From the NCBI RefSeq assembly GCF_029978005.1, contig NZ_JARKOZ010000213.1, positions 1-64,000 on the forward strand: a DNA stretch of 64,000 bases, given 5' to 3'. The translations under genes were made by a program, and so were the position numbers. Positions 43,996 to 51,821 of the stretch are shown here, piece after piece; within the stretch, counting starts at the first letter, position 1, and each line of letters opens with the position of its first letter. Source of the DNA: Solidesulfovibrio sp. (GTDB taxonomy: Bacteria; Desulfobacterota; Desulfovibrionia; Desulfovibrionales; Desulfovibrionaceae). The notes beneath the pieces were generated by a model that did not search any database, was not told the origin of the DNA, and was given only the letters and a program-made list of their open reading frames with translations.

Positions 43996-44023
43996 CCCTG
44001 AAAATCCCGACGTATTTTCAGGG
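43996..44023. repeat. 28-bp palindrome related to the hairpins of elements A and B
   Basis: CCCTGAAAATCC, 4-nt loop CGAC, then GTATTTTCAGGG: the arms pair with one mismatch over 12 bp. The design (12-4-12, core AAAAT-CGAC-GTATTTT) matches the hairpins at 1620-1647 and in element B. The sequence after it, GACGCCGCCCTAG, resembles the end of element B, so it may be the end of a third, decayed copy lying tail to tail with B. Confidence 0.5.
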
Positions 44024-44031
44024 ACGCCGCC

Positions 44032-44142
44032 CTAGTGTTGCGTCCCTGTAAAAATACGATAGTATTTTTACAGAAAAATAGTGCAACTAAAGCATGTTGT
44101 CCGACGAATGCACATGCACGCATTTCGCGGACGCGACACTAG
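44032..44142. mobile_element. Inverted-repeat element, copy B, in the emrA-emrB gap (CTAG-bounded)
   Basis: The 105-bp core is 44035-44139, identical in length to copy A. Its ends are CTAGTGTTGCGTCC on the plus strand and CTAGTGTCGCGTCC on the minus strand: 13 of 14 match, and CTAG bounds both sides. A perfect hairpin, CTGTAAAAATAC-GATA and complement, lies near the left end, as in copy A. The right boundary supplies the TAG stop of emrA (44139-44141). A non-autonomous mobile element is the simplest reading; TA or CTAG target duplication is possible. Confidence 0.55.
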
Positions 44143-45347
44143 TCGGCGTGGATCGTCGGCTCCACGCTCATGCCCAGGCGCAGCTTGGGCCGCTCGCCGT
44201 TCTCCTTGTCGAAGACGATCTTGACCGGGATGCGCTGCACGATCTTGACGTAGTTGCCCGTGGCGTTTTCCGTGGGGAAAAGCGAGAAGACCGCGCCCGT
44301 ACCGGCCATGATGGAATCGACCTTGCCTGCGATCTCGCGGCCCGGGTAGGTGTCCACCTCCATGGTCACGCGCTGGCCGGGGTGGACGTTTTTGAGTTGG
44401 GTTTCCTTGTAGTTGGCCGTGACCCACAACTCGTCGGCGTCCAGGGGCACCACGGTCATGAGCGCCTGGCCGGCGGCCACCAGCCGGCCGGACTCGATCT
44501 GCTTCTTCGTCACGTGGCCGGCCACCGGGGCGACGATGCGGGTGTAGTCCAGGTTGAGCTCGGCCTGGCGGACCTTTTCCCTGGCCAGCTCGACCTTGGC
44601 CCGCTGCGCCGCCACCTCCTTGGTCTGGATGACGGCCTGGTCCTCGCCGGTCCTGGCCAGGTCGATCTGGGACCGCAGGCGCTTGATGTCGGCCATGATG
44701 GATTCGACGCCCCGGGCCGCGGCCGCGGCCTTGGCCTGGGCGGCGCGCAGCTCGGCCTCGTGGCCCCGGCGCTTGTTCTCGATGTTGTCGAGGTCGGACT
44801 GGGCCACCACGTCCTTGTGGCGCAGCTGGCTGATGCGGGCGTAATCGAGCTTGTCCTGGTCGAGTTGGGCCTGGATCTGGGCCGTCAGCTGATCGGCGGC
44901 GTCGCGCTCCTTGACGGCCTGTTCGAGGCCCCGTTGCTGGCTTTCCAGCTGGGCCTTGGCCGAATCCACCCGCGAGGTGGTCTGGGAGAGCTGCAGGGGC
45001 ACGCCCAGGTCCTGGGCGGCCAGCTGGGCTTCGGCCGCGGCCAGGTCGGCCCTGGCCTGGGCCAGGGCCACGGCGTAGTCCGTGGGGTCCAGCGCCACGA
45101 GCACGTCGCCCGGGGCCACCAGCTGGTTGTCGGTCACCGGCACCTCGTTGACGTAGCCGGCCACGCGCGGGGTGATGGGATGGACCCGGCCGTCCACGAA
45201 GGCGTCGTCCGTGGAGATCAGACCCCGGGTATAGAGGTAGTAGCCGAAGCCGGCCAGGACCGCCACGGCAGCGGCGGCCAGGGCCAGGCGCTTGCGCTTG
45301 GAGGGCGGGCCCTCGGGCTTGTGCTTGCTGCGGAAAATCGGCTTCAT
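44139..45347 (-). CDS. emrA: EmrA/HlyD-family membrane-fusion efflux protein
   Basis: The 402-residue protein has one N-terminal transmembrane helix (LALAAAAVAVLAGFGYYLYT), a biotinyl/lipoyl half-domain (HPITPRVAGYVNEVPVTDNQ), a long alpha-helical hairpin (about 100-230, QQRGLEQAVKERDAADQLTA) and a second lipoyl half and beta-barrel (YTRIVAPVAGHVTKKQIESG). It would link the EmrB permease to an outer-membrane channel such as TolC, which is not in the window. AAGGA precedes the ATG. Its stop TAG lies at the boundary of element B, so the original C-terminus may have been slightly altered. Confidence 0.92.
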   Translation of the reverse strand: MKPIFRSKHKPEGPPSKRKRLALAAAAVAVLAGFGYYLYTRGLISTDDAFVDGRVHPITPRVAGYVNEVPVTDNQLVAPGDVLVALDPTDYAVALAQARADLAAAEAQLAAQDLGVPLQLSQTTSRVDSAKAQLESQQRGLEQAVKERDAADQLTAQIQAQLDQDKLDYARISQLRHKDVVAQSDLDNIENKRRGHEAELRAAQAKAAAAARGVESIMADIKRLRSQIDLARTGEDQAVIQTKEVAAQRAKVELAREKVRQAELNLDYTRIVAPVAGHVTKKQIESGRLVAAGQALMTVVPLDADELWVTANYKETQLKNVHPGQRVTMEVDTYPGREIAGKVDSIMAGTGAVFSLFPTENATGNYVKIVQRIPVKIVFDKENGERPKLRLGMSVEPTIHAD

Positions 45348-45356
45348 GCGGGGTCC

Positions 45357-45815
45357 TTAGGGTTCGAGCATGGCGTCCAGGCGCGATTCGATGTTGCCGA
45401 GGATGCGGCGCAGGGCGTCGCTGTCCTCGGGGGGCACGTCGGCGAAGGCTTCGGCTGCGTAGGCCCGCACCAGGGGCACGAGACACTCGACCAGGCTTGT
45501 GCCCGCCTCGGTCAGAAAGATGCGCTGGCTGCGGCGGTCCTTTGCGTCGCGGCGTCGCGCGGCCAGGCCTTTGGCCTCCAACCGGTCCAGGATGCGGGTG
45601 ATGGTGGTCTTGTCCTTGACCGAGCGGTCGCCGAGCTCGGCCTGGGTCAGGCCCTGGGTCTCGTAGAGCCGGTAGAGGACCACCCACTGCTCCGGGGTGA
45701 CGTCGTGGCCGGCGGCCAGAAACGTCCGCCGCAGCCCGATCTTGAGCCGGGCGGCGGCGTGCCCGACGGCATAGCCCACGGCGTTGTCCATGTCGAAGAA
45801 AAAAGGGTCTTCCAT
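45357..45815 (-). CDS. MarR-family regulator of the emrAB efflux genes
   Basis: The 152-residue protein has the MarR winged-helix: EQWVVLYRLYETQGLTQAEL, then DKTTITRILDRLEAKGLAAR and the wing DAKDRRSQRIFLTEAG. Its start 9 bp ahead of emrA places it first in the operon, so autoregulation with drug-released repression is the standard model. ATG 45815 is chosen because GGAA precedes it and the upstream extension is not MarR-like. A candidate operator and promoter lie at 45832-45872. Confidence 0.9.
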   Translation of the reverse strand: MEDPFFFDMDNAVGYAVGHAAARLKIGLRRTFLAAGHDVTPEQWVVLYRLYETQGLTQAELGDRSVKDKTTITRILDRLEAKGLAARRRDAKDRRSQRIFLTEAGTSLVECLVPLVRAYAAEAFADVPPEDSDALRRILGNIESRLDAMLEP

Positions 45816-45831
45816 GTCGGTTTCCGGAATG

Positions 45832-45872
45832 GTTGTCGCGCGGAAAATAAGTATGACAACTTTCCCTGTCAA
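45832..45872 (-). promoter_or_regulatory. Promoter and candidate operator of the marR-emrAB operon
   Basis: On the minus strand TTGACA (45867-45872) and TATTTT (45844-45849) are separated by exactly 17 bp, a good sigma-70 pair. GTTGTC at 45832-45837 and GACAAC at 45855-45860 form an inverted repeat that overlaps the -10 region. It is a plausible MarR-family operator for autorepression. Confidence 0.55.
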
Positions 45873-45970
45873 GCTGGTCCCCGCCATGCCCTGGGCGCGG
45901 AGCGCGCGACGGGTTGCCGGGCCAGGGCGCTTCTGTCAAGGTAGCGGACAAGAGTCGGAGGGGGCGCTCG

Positions 45971-47260
45971 ATGGAACCGTTTACGCGACTGGCCCGGGCC
46001 GTGGGCGACATGGTCCGGTTCCGGGACCATGCCAGGCCCCGGCTGACGGCCCTGGAGATCTTCAAGTACGTGGGCCCGGGGCTGCTCGTCACGGTGGGCT
46101 TCATCGATCCGGGCAACTGGGCCTCCAACGTGGCCGCCGGCTCGGACTTCGGCTACAAGTTGCTGTGGATGGTCACGCTGTCCACGGTGATGCTCATCGT
46201 GCTGCAGCACAACGCGGCCCACCTCGGCATCGCCACCGGGCTGTGCCTGTCCGAGGCGGCGGTGAAGCACTTGCCGCGCCCGGTCTCGGCCGCGGCGCTT
46301 TCCACGGCGGTGGCGGCGGCGGTGTCCACGGCCCTGGCCGAGCTGCTCGGCGGGGCCATCGCCTTGCGCATGCTCTTCGGCCTGCCGCTTCCCGTGGGGA
46401 CGTTTCTTGTCCTGGCCTTGGTGCTGTGGATGCTTTTTTCCAATTCCTACCGAAAGCTCGAAAAATACATCATCGGCTTCGTGTCGCTCATCGGCCTGTC
46501 GTTCATCTTCGAGCTGTCCCTGGTGCATGTGGACTGGGGCCAGGCCGTGGCCGGCTGGGTGACGCCGCGCCTGCCCGACGGGGCGCTGCCCGTGGTCATG
46601 AGCGTGCTCGGGGCGGTGGTCATGCCCCACAACCTCTTCCTGCATTCCGAGGTCATCCAGAGCCGGCAGTGGAACCTGGACAAGCCGGAGATGATCCGCC
46701 GCCAGCTCAAGTACGAGTACCTGGACACGCTTTTTTCCATGCTGGTGGGTTTTTGCATCAACAGCGCCATGATTCTGCTGGCGGCGGCCGCCTTTTTTGT
46801 CAACGGCACGTCCGTTTCGGAACTGGATCAGGCCAAGGAGCTGCTCACGCCGCTGGTGGGGCCGGCGGCGGGGCTGGTGTTCGCCGTGAGCCTGCTGCTC
46901 GCCGGCGTGGCCTCGTCCGTGACGGCGGGCATGGCCGGGGGCAGCATCTTCGCCGGCATGTTCGGCGAGCCCTACGACATCCGCGACAGCCATTCGCGCC
47001 TGGGCGTGGTCATCACCCTGGTGGGCGCGGCCGTGGCCATCCTCTTCGTCGGCGATCCCCTCAAGGGGCTCATCTGGTCCCAGATCGCGCTTTCCATTCA
47101 GCTGCCCATCACCATCCTGCTCCAGATCGGGCTGACCTCGCGCCGGACGGTCATGGGCCCCTACGTCAACCGGCCCTTCACCACGGGCGTGCTGGCCGTG
47201 GTGGCGCTGGTGGTGATCACGCTCAACGTCATGCTGCTTGTCGAGACCCTGGGCGGCTGA
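45971..47260 (+). CDS. mntH: Nramp-family divalent metal transporter (MntH)
   Basis: The 429-residue inner-membrane transporter has the Nramp signature VGFIDPGNWASNVAAGSDFG (DPGN) in helix 1 and VVMPHNLFLHSEVIQSR (MPH) in helix 6, which together bind Mn2+ or Fe2+. About eleven helices are predicted. It imports manganese/iron with protons. GGAGGGGG is 7 nt before the ATG. No MntR or Mur box was recognised. It is divergent from marR and independent of the efflux genes. Confidence 0.94.
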   Translation: MEPFTRLARAVGDMVRFRDHARPRLTALEIFKYVGPGLLVTVGFIDPGNWASNVAAGSDFGYKLLWMVTLSTVMLIVLQHNAAHLGIATGLCLSEAAVKHLPRPVSAAALSTAVAAAVSTALAELLGGAIALRMLFGLPLPVGTFLVLALVLWMLFSNSYRKLEKYIIGFVSLIGLSFIFELSLVHVDWGQAVAGWVTPRLPDGALPVVMSVLGAVVMPHNLFLHSEVIQSRQWNLDKPEMIRRQLKYEYLDTLFSMLVGFCINSAMILLAAAAFFVNGTSVSELDQAKELLTPLVGPAAGLVFAVSLLLAGVASSVTAGMAGGSIFAGMFGEPYDIRDSHSRLGVVITLVGAAVAILFVGDPLKGLIWSQIALSIQLPITILLQIGLTSRRTVMGPYVNRPFTTGVLAVVALVVITLNVMLLVETLGG

Positions 47261-47283
47261 GGCCGGCTGCGGCCCGCGCAACG

Positions 47284-47322
47284 AAAAAACGCCGTCGTCC
47301 GGACAGGTCCGGGCGACGGCGT
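47284..47322 (-). terminator. Strong intrinsic terminator of the small basic periplasmic protein gene
   Basis: On the minus strand a long GC stem (ACGCCGTCGCCCGGAC with its near-complement ending GACGGCGT) is followed by TTTTTT (47284-47289). It ends transcription of the 47346-47591 gene. In the plus direction the stem lacks a T-run, so it does not clearly serve mntH. Confidence 0.8.
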
Positions 47323-47345
47323 TCTCCCCTCATGCAAACCGAAAG

Positions 47346-47591
47346 CTACTTCTTTTTGCCCTTCTTGGCCTTGACCGGGGCGGCCTTGTCCGGGCCGGGG
47401 TAGTTGGCGACCATGCCGCCCATCTTCATGCATTCGTTGACGGTGGCGACCATGGAGGTCTTGCCGCCGACGTTGCATTCCCAGGTGGCCTTGGGGGCCT
47501 TCTTGGCGGCGGCCTTCTTGCCTTTGGCGAAGGCCGGGGCGGCGGACAGGGCGATGGCGAGCGCGGCAGCCAAAACGATGCACTTTTTCAT
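47346..47591 (-). CDS. Small basic secreted protein
   Basis: The 81-residue protein has a signal peptide (MKKCIVLAAALAIALSAAPA, cleaved after AFA). The mature protein is Lys/Ala-rich at both ends (KGKKAAAKKAPKATW and PVKAKKGKKK) around a short core, WECNVGGKTSMVATVNECMK, with two Cys that may form a disulfide. No family is recognised. GGAGGG lies 6 nt upstream of ATG 47591 and a strong terminator follows. The basic tails may bind peptidoglycan or nucleic acid; this is inference. Confidence 0.75.
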   Translation of the reverse strand: MKKCIVLAAALAIALSAAPAFAKGKKAAAKKAPKATWECNVGGKTSMVATVNECMKMGGMVANYPGPDKAAPVKAKKGKKK

Positions 47592-47962
47592 GGGTTCCCT
47601 CCTCGAACGGAACTTTTTCAGGTGCATATAACGGTCTCGGGGGGAGTGCAAGCAAGGGCGGCGCGAAAAGAAAAGATCGCGTTCGCGCGCCGGGGCGACT
47701 TTGCGAAGAGGAAGGACGGTCATGGGGTCCGCCTGAATGCTGTAGGGTAAGATCGAGGAGGCGAGTCATGGGGCGTTTGCGCAGCGTGCAATTTTCGGGA
47801 TGTGAATCAAATGTAATGCACGGAAATGTTGCGGCGGCCAAGCGACACCCTGGTCTGTATCGTGTCTCGCGTGCGGCGCGTTTGCCTGGGTTCGGCCAGA
47901 CCATTCCCGGATTCTTGCGGCGCGCATCGGGAAAATTTTGCCCGTATTCCAGGGACTGCCAA
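47592..47962. other. Gene-free region between the small periplasmic protein and the methyltransferase
   Basis: It is moderately AT-rich at 47800-47830. A plus-strand ATG at 47768 has a good ribosome site (GAGGAGGCGAGTC), but the frame then runs antisense through the methyltransferase and is not protein-like. Promoters for the minus-strand small protein are likely near 47600-47680. No RNA gene was recognised. Confidence 0.35.
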
Positions 47963-48754
47963 TCAATTGCGCAGCACCAGGTAAATGGTGCTCGTCAGCA
48001 GATCGTCGGCAGGATAGGTGCAGGCCAGCTGCGGCGGCGGGACGAACTCGCCCGGCACCCGCACCGGCAGGGCGGCCAGCACGGCCAGGCCCGAGGCCTG
48101 GGCATGGTAGAGCAACTGGCGCGCCGTCAGGCGGTTGAGGTCCAGGAATTGTTCGACGAGGTGCTTTTTGTAGCCGTCGAAATCGTTTCTGGCATAGAGC
48201 AGGTCGCCCTTGTCCACGTCCCCGGCCCCGTCGTCGGCGGCCCGGGCTCTTTCCACGAACGCGGCTGCGCTTTCCAGCAGATGGCCCCAGGGCGTGGGCA
48301 CCAGCCGCTGCAGGTGGGAGCCGAAGGGCGAATAATAGAGCGGGTCGATCTGGATCAGGCAATGTCCCCCCGGTTTGAGCACCCGCCGGATGGCGGCCAG
48401 GGCGGCGGGCACGTCCCGCAGGTGTTCGAACACCGACCAGGAATAGGCCGCGTCGAAGCTGGCGTCGGCGAAAGGCAGGGCGCAATCCGCGCCCACGCGC
48501 ACGAAGGACAGGTTTTCGGGCAGCACCTCCAGGCCGCAGTTGTCCGCGGCCAGGCCCGGCAGGTGCCGGAAGGAGGGGTTGATGTCCACGCCCACCACCG
48601 CGCCGACGCCAAGTTGCGTCAGCCCCAGGCCGGTGATGCCGTCGCCGCAGCCGAAATCGAGCAGGCGCGCGCCGTGGAGCGGCATGCGTTCGGCCAGGAA
48701 GCCGTGGACGATGCGGGCGGCGTGGCGGAAGTGGCTTTCAAACCAGCTGTCCAT
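47963..48754 (-). CDS. SAM-dependent methyltransferase (class I, UbiE/Methyltransf_11-like)
   Basis: The 263-residue protein has the SAM loop LLDFGCGDGITGLGLTQLG, the acidic VVGVDINPSFRHL and post-I motif ASFDAAYSWSVFEHLRDVPA, then LKPGGHCLIQIDPLYY. The target is unknown; small molecules or surface sugars are typical for this family. ATG 48754 has GAGG close upstream; a frame extension to 48820 begins with MTLRPLPARHARC and is less likely. It is monocistronic. Confidence 0.85.
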   Translation of the reverse strand: MDSWFESHFRHAARIVHGFLAERMPLHGARLLDFGCGDGITGLGLTQLGVGAVVGVDINPSFRHLPGLAADNCGLEVLPENLSFVRVGADCALPFADASFDAAYSWSVFEHLRDVPAALAAIRRVLKPGGHCLIQIDPLYYSPFGSHLQRLVPTPWGHLLESAAAFVERARAADDGAGDVDKGDLLYARNDFDGYKKHLVEQFLDLNRLTARQLLYHAQASGLAVLAALPVRVPGEFVPPPQLACTYPADDLLTSTIYLVLRN

Positions 48755-49045
48755 GACGCCTCGTTGCCGGAAGTTGGTTTCGCACCGGGCGTGCCTAGCA
48801 GGAAGCGGCCTCAAAGTCATGCCCGGGAGAGGGCGGCCGCACGGGTGGTCGTCACTGCGCGACGGGGGTGTTGCGCAGCCTTTGGTAGGTCTCGCACGAC
48901 TGCTTGTGCTTCAAGGATTTCGGTATGGGTCGGGTGACGGACTTGCGCTGCCTGGGCTTTTGCGCGAGGGAAATGAAACTTGTGGCAACTTGCCGTCGGG
49001 GCGCGGACCGTGTTGGACTTGGTCCGTCGAACGGGGAGGGCGATG

Positions 49046-50179
49046 ATGCGGGGAGGACTGCGCGCGACGCCGCCAACGGGAAGGCGATTGCCCTCGGTGG
49101 ACTGCCTGCGCGGACTGGCCGTGGCCGGCATGATCCTGGCCAACAATCCGGGGGACCGCGACCACGTTTACGCGATGCTGCGCCATGCCGCCTGGGACGG
49201 CTGCACTCTGGCGGATCTCGTGTTTCCGCTGTTCCTTTTTCTCGTCGGCGTCAGCGTGGCCCTGGCCGTGGACGGGTACAGGATTCGCGACGGCCTGGCC
49301 CCGGGGTTCTGGCCGCGCGTCCTGCGCCGGGCCTGCGTCCTTTTCCTGCTGGGGCTGGCGGAAAACGCCTGGCTGCACCTGAGCCTGGCCGAGCTGCGCC
49401 TGCCCGGCGTGCTCCAGCGCATCGCCGTGGTCTACCTCGTGGCGGTCTGGCTGCACGTGCGCCTGCGCACGGACCGGGGACTGGCCTTGACCGTTGTGGC
49501 GACGCTCCTCGGCTACTGGCTCCTGCTTGCCCTGGTCCCGGTGCCCGGCCTCGGGCGGCCGAGCCTGGACAAGGCGGTCAACCTCGAAAGTTGGCTCGAC
49601 CAACTCGTGCTCGGTCGGCACATCTGGAAGGCCGGCACGGCCTGGGATCCCGAAGGCCTGCTTTCCACCCTGCCGGCCGCCGCCCTGGGCCTGATCGGCG
49701 TCCTGGTCGGGCGGCGGCTGCGCGCCGGCGGCCTGGGGCCCGCTGCCGGGGCCGCCCTGGGCCTGGCCATGATCGGGCTGGGCCTGGCCTGGGGCATGGT
49801 CTTTCCCCTCAACAAGTCCCTGTGCACGAGCTCCTTCGTGCTTTTTACCGGCGGCATCGGCCTGGCGCTTCTGGCCGTGGCCCACGGGCTGCTGGACGAC
49901 GCCGGACCGCGCCTCTGGTCCGCGCCCCTGCGGGCGCTGGGGCAAAACGCCTTGACCGTCTACGTCGCGGCCTCCCTTGGGGCCTCGATCCTGCGCCTGG
50001 CGACGTTTCCCGGCCCTTCCGGCGCGCGGGTGAGCGCCCAGCAACGACTCTTCCAGGCGCTTTTCGGCGGCTGGCCCGATCCGTTTCTCGCCTCCGTGGC
50101 CTGGGGCGTGCTTTTTCTGGCGCTCGCCTGGCTCGTGGCCTGGGCCCTGGCCAAGCGAGGCATCGCCATCAGGGCCTGA
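49046..50179 (+). CDS. HGSNAT/NagX-like membrane acyltransferase (DUF5009-like)
   Basis: The 377-residue integral membrane protein has about ten helices. The N-terminus carries the family signature RLPSVDCLRGLAVAGMILAN, the Asp/Arg pair typical of heparan-alpha-glucosaminide N-acetyltransferase relatives, followed by PLFLFLVGVSVALAV and LGQNALTVYVAASLG near the C-terminus. These proteins transfer acetyl groups across the membrane to amino-sugars. ATG 49046 is preferred to ATG 49043 because GGAGG lies 6 nt before it. It is not linked to a sugar operon here. Confidence 0.8.
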   Translation: MRGGLRATPPTGRRLPSVDCLRGLAVAGMILANNPGDRDHVYAMLRHAAWDGCTLADLVFPLFLFLVGVSVALAVDGYRIRDGLAPGFWPRVLRRACVLFLLGLAENAWLHLSLAELRLPGVLQRIAVVYLVAVWLHVRLRTDRGLALTVVATLLGYWLLLALVPVPGLGRPSLDKAVNLESWLDQLVLGRHIWKAGTAWDPEGLLSTLPAAALGLIGVLVGRRLRAGGLGPAAGAALGLAMIGLGLAWGMVFPLNKSLCTSSFVLFTGGIGLALLAVAHGLLDDAGPRLWSAPLRALGQNALTVYVAASLGASILRLATFPGPSGARVSAQQRLFQALFGGWPDPFLASVAWGVLFLALAWLVAWALAKRGIAIRA

Positions 50180-50254
50180 CCGTCGTCCTTGTGGTGCTTC
50201 GGGGCCGCTTGTCCTACAGTCCTTGGACGTTTCCGCAAGCCCAAGGAGATTCCC

Positions 50255-51433
50255 ATGCGCCGCATCCGTCGCCTCCTGGCCGTCGCCTTCCTGTGCCTGT
50301 GCCTTCCCCTGGCCGCCCTTGCCGCCGAAAAGCCGCTGGTCTTCGGGCTGCTGCTTGTCGGGCCGTACAACGACAAGGGCTACAGCCAGGCCCAGTACGA
50401 GGGCGGCAAGTACGCCGAGGCCCATCTGCCGGGTGCGAGGATGCTCTACCTCGACAAGGTCAATCCGGCCGACCGGCCGGGCATGACCATCTCCCAGGCC
50501 GTGGACGACATGGCGGCCAAGGGGGCCAGGCTCATCCTGGCCGGCTCCGACGACATGCGCGACGGCATTCTGGAGGCCGCGGCCCAGCATCCGGAGATCG
50601 CCTTCGTGCACGTCTTGGGCGAGGACGTGCTGACGGGCAAGGCCCCGAAGAACCTGGGGAACCTCTTCGCCAAGATCGAGTACGCCAAGATGATGGCCGG
50701 CTTCGCCGCGGCCATGACCACCAAGACCGGCAAGATCGGCTACCTGGGGCCGCTGGTCAACGCCGAGACCCGCCGGGTGGCCAACGCCGCCTTTCTCGGC
50801 GCGCGCTACGCCTGGGAGAAGGTGCGCGGCCAAAAGCCCGAGGACCTGGTGTTCAAGGTCGGCTGGATCGGCTTCTGGTTCAACATCCCCGGGGTGACGG
50901 CCGACCCAAACCAGATGGCCGGGGCGTTTTTCGACCAGGGCTTCGACGTGGTGATCTCCGGCCTGGACGCCCCGGAGGCGCTCATCGTGGCCGCCGCCCG
51001 CCGGAAGGCCGGGGCCGACGTCCACGCCCTGCCCTACGTGTACCGGCCGGCCTGCCGGCTGGCCCCGCAGGCCTGCCTCGGCGTCCCCTACTTCAACTGG
51101 GGCCCGCCGTTTCTGGACATGGCCAGGGAAGTGGCGGCCGGGACCTGGAAACCGTCCTTTGTCTGGCTTTCCCCGGAGTTCGCGGCCCTGAACGACCCGG
51201 ACAAGAGCCCGGTCGGCTTCGAGGCCGGGGAGGGCCTGTCGGCAGAGAACAGGAAAGCCTTGGACCGTTTCACGGCCGACCTGGGCTCGGGCGCGGCCGA
51301 CCTCTACGCCGGGCCGCTTTTCTACCAGGACGGCACGGTCTTCGTGCCGGCCGGCCGCACGGCCACGGACAGGGAGCAGTGGTTTTGCCCGCAGCTCCTG
51401 CGCGGCATGGAGGGGAACAGCGCGGCCAAGTAG
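50255..51433 (+). CDS. BMP-family (basic membrane protein/Med) substrate-binding protein
   Basis: The 392-residue protein has a signal peptide (LLAVAFLCLCLPLAALA). A type I periplasmic-binding fold of the BMP/PnrA family follows, starting GLLLVGPYNDKGYSQAQYEG and including AVDDMAAKGARLILAGSDDM and EYAKMMAGFAAAMTTKTGKI. Characterised BMP proteins bind nucleosides for ABC import. There are no permease or ATPase genes adjacent, so it may be orphan or serve a distant system. AAGGAG precedes the ATG. Probably monocistronic. Confidence 0.85.
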   Translation: MRRIRRLLAVAFLCLCLPLAALAAEKPLVFGLLLVGPYNDKGYSQAQYEGGKYAEAHLPGARMLYLDKVNPADRPGMTISQAVDDMAAKGARLILAGSDDMRDGILEAAAQHPEIAFVHVLGEDVLTGKAPKNLGNLFAKIEYAKMMAGFAAAMTTKTGKIGYLGPLVNAETRRVANAAFLGARYAWEKVRGQKPEDLVFKVGWIGFWFNIPGVTADPNQMAGAFFDQGFDVVISGLDAPEALIVAAARRKAGADVHALPYVYRPACRLAPQACLGVPYFNWGPPFLDMAREVAAGTWKPSFVWLSPEFAALNDPDKSPVGFEAGEGLSAENRKALDRFTADLGSGAADLYAGPLFYQDGTVFVPAGRTATDREQWFCPQLLRGMEGNSAAK

Positions 51434-51521
51434 GGCGGCGAAGCCGGCTTCGCCCAAGGGGGCTTGCGGCAAGGGCAGTCCGCGATCTTCGCGGAAAAAG
51501 GCGAAGGCGAGGCCGGCAAAG

Positions 51522-51552
51522 AAAAAGGGCGTCGGCCTTGCGGCCGACGCCC
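51522..51552 (-). terminator. Terminator of tRNA-Asn
   Basis: On the minus strand an 11-bp perfect stem GGGCGTCGGCC-GCAA-GGCCGACGCCC (51527-51552) is followed by TTTTT. It lies 10 bp after the tRNA 3' end. Confidence 0.88.
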
Positions 51553-51561
51553 TGAATTTCC

Positions 51562-51637
51562 TGGCTCCCCGGGACGGACTCGAACCGCCAACCTAGTGGT
51601 TAACAGCCACCCGCTCTGCCAATTGAGCTACCGGGGA
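51562..51637 (-). tRNA. tRNA-Asn (GTT)
   Basis: Minus-strand cloverleaf of 76 nt with encoded CCA. The acceptor stem TCCCCGG pairs with CCGGGGA. The D arm is AGCTCAATTGGCAGAGC, the anticodon arm GGTGGCTGTTAACCACT has GTT at the anticodon, and the T arm has GGTTCGAGTCC. A strong terminator follows. It is transcribed on its own. Confidence 0.96.
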
Positions 51638-51821
51638 ACATCGAAGCGAGGAAGCCATCTATACCGGGGCGGCCGGTCCGTCAAGGGGTTTTTCCGGTCC
51701 GGGGGATTTTGCGACCCCGGGGCGGGCGCGGGCAATTCTTGACGGCGTGCCGCATTTCTCGTACCCAAATGCGCTTGCCCGCTATGACGAGCCAACACGC
51801 CCCAAGAAACGGAGAATCCCC

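Noticed and set aside
47768-48937. Plus-strand ORF with a good ribosome site GAGGAGG
   Set aside because: It runs antisense over the methyltransferase, and the product is not protein-like (Gln/Gly/Val/His-rich with no domain).
51562-51637. Possible integration site for a genomic island at tRNA-Asn
   Set aside because: No direct repeat of the tRNA end and no integrase gene in the flanking sequence.
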